A DNA stretch of 64,000 nt from NCBI GenBank assembly GCA_038230515.1, contig JBBRND010000019.1:26725-90724 (forward strand), given 5' to 3'. The notes beneath the pieces were generated by a model. It worked only from the letters and a program-made list of their open reading frames with translations, searched no databases and was not told the origin of the DNA. How positions within the stretch are numbered: position 1 is the stretch's first letter; each line of letters opens with the position of its first letter. The stretch is from JAPLDB01 sp038230515. Lineage in GTDB: Bacteria; Bacteroidota; Bacteroidia; AKYH767-A; 2013-40CM-41-45. Positions 63,704 through 64,000 of this stretch are shown one piece after another. The translations under genes were made by a program, and so were the position numbers.

Positions 63704-63735
63704 AAAAAGGGATGCCCAACCGGCATCCCTTTTTT
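63704..63735 (+). terminator. Terminator (copy 2)
   Basis: GGGATGCC, 5-nt loop, GGCATCCC, then six T. One base in the loop differs from copy 1 at 63395. Confidence 0.88.
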
Positions 63736-63799
63736 CATTTCCGGCTGTTACATATATAATAAAGTGTAGCGGGCTTTCTAAAATAGGAAGATGCAAGCC

Positions 63800-64000
63800 C
63801 AAATCGGCTTCAAGTTATGCCGTGCCGCGTTCACGTCACGCCAAGTCGTGTTCATGTCATGACGTGCCGCGTTCACGTCACGCCAAGTCGCGTTCATGTC
63901 ATGCCGTGCCGCGTTCACGTCACGTCAAGTCGCGTTCATGTCATGACGTGCCGCGTTCACGTCACGTCAAGTCGCGTTCATGTCATGACGTGCCGCGTTC
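63800..64000. repeat. Array 4: tandem 21-bp units running off the window
   Basis: One degenerate and eight full 21-bp units, then a partial one at the edge. Odd units carry CGTGCCGCGTTCACGTCACG and even units AAGTCGCGTTCATGTCATG, a 42-bp superperiod. Later copies are nearly identical, while the first (63800) has about five differences, so the array seems to be youngest toward the right. It is much richer in GC than the surrounding DNA. No gene overlaps the visible part. Confidence 0.92.

Overview
The window comes from a member of the Bacteroidota, probably an uncultured relative of the Chitinophagales/Flavobacteriales; genus cannot be told from the sequence. Evidence: several secreted proteins end in type IX secretion (T9SS) sorting domains, there is an alternative complex III (act) operon followed by cytochrome oxidase genes, promoters have TAnnTTTG -7 boxes, DUF5686 and GH3-like genes are present, and the DNA is AT-rich.

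Layout. 0-8.5 kb: a 5'-truncated GH3-like gene, a coiled-coil/winged-helix protein carrying an internal 7-residue repeat, a LysE exporter, two T9SS proteins (an M43 metalloprotease and a DNRLRE protein), tRNA-Val, anmK, a degenerate Rieske-like lipoprotein and a heavy-metal-binding lipoprotein. 8.6-24.5 kb: a surface polysaccharide locus with outer-membrane export lipoprotein, tyrosine autokinase/chain-length protein, flippase, sugar aminotransferase, three glycosyltransferases, four methyltransferases, and an unusual set of two nucleotidyltransferase-fold proteins plus an aminoglycoside/choline-kinase-like protein. 24.5-36.5 kb: accessory DNA with a large T9SS protein, a small HTH-like gene beside an FN3-like gene and a long 21-bp repeat array, a compact operon of unknown function (NTF2-like, HNH-like, coiled-coil, DUF4407, a 53-residue protein, YbjN-like), and a membrane glycosyltransferase bracketed by palindromic repeats. 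36.7-48 kb: the respiratory operon actABCDEF-ctaCD, which takes electrons from quinol through cytochrome c to oxygen. 48-60.3 kb: tRNA-Glu, an O-antigen polymerase-like gene, a TPR-like secreted protein, dCMP deaminase, S41 protease, a deoxyhypusine synthase-family enzyme, tRNA-Leu, pssA, purS, lptB and a DUF5686 protein. 60.4-64 kb: two T9SS proteins, palindromic repeats, eroded gene ends with duplicated terminators, and another 21-bp array running off the window.

The most striking signal is a recurrent 21-nucleotide periodicity. Four tandem arrays (1559-1915 inside a CDS, 7193-7360, 28687-29085, 63800-64000) and one two-unit palindrome pair (30575-30616) have unrelated sequences but exactly the same 21-nt step, often with a 42-nt alternation and hairpin potential. 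21 bp is two turns of B-DNA and seven codons. I know of no named system that explains it. A second repeat family, palindromes built on CCTGACAGG/CCTGTCAGG, is scattered at gene edges and has altered at least two gene ends.
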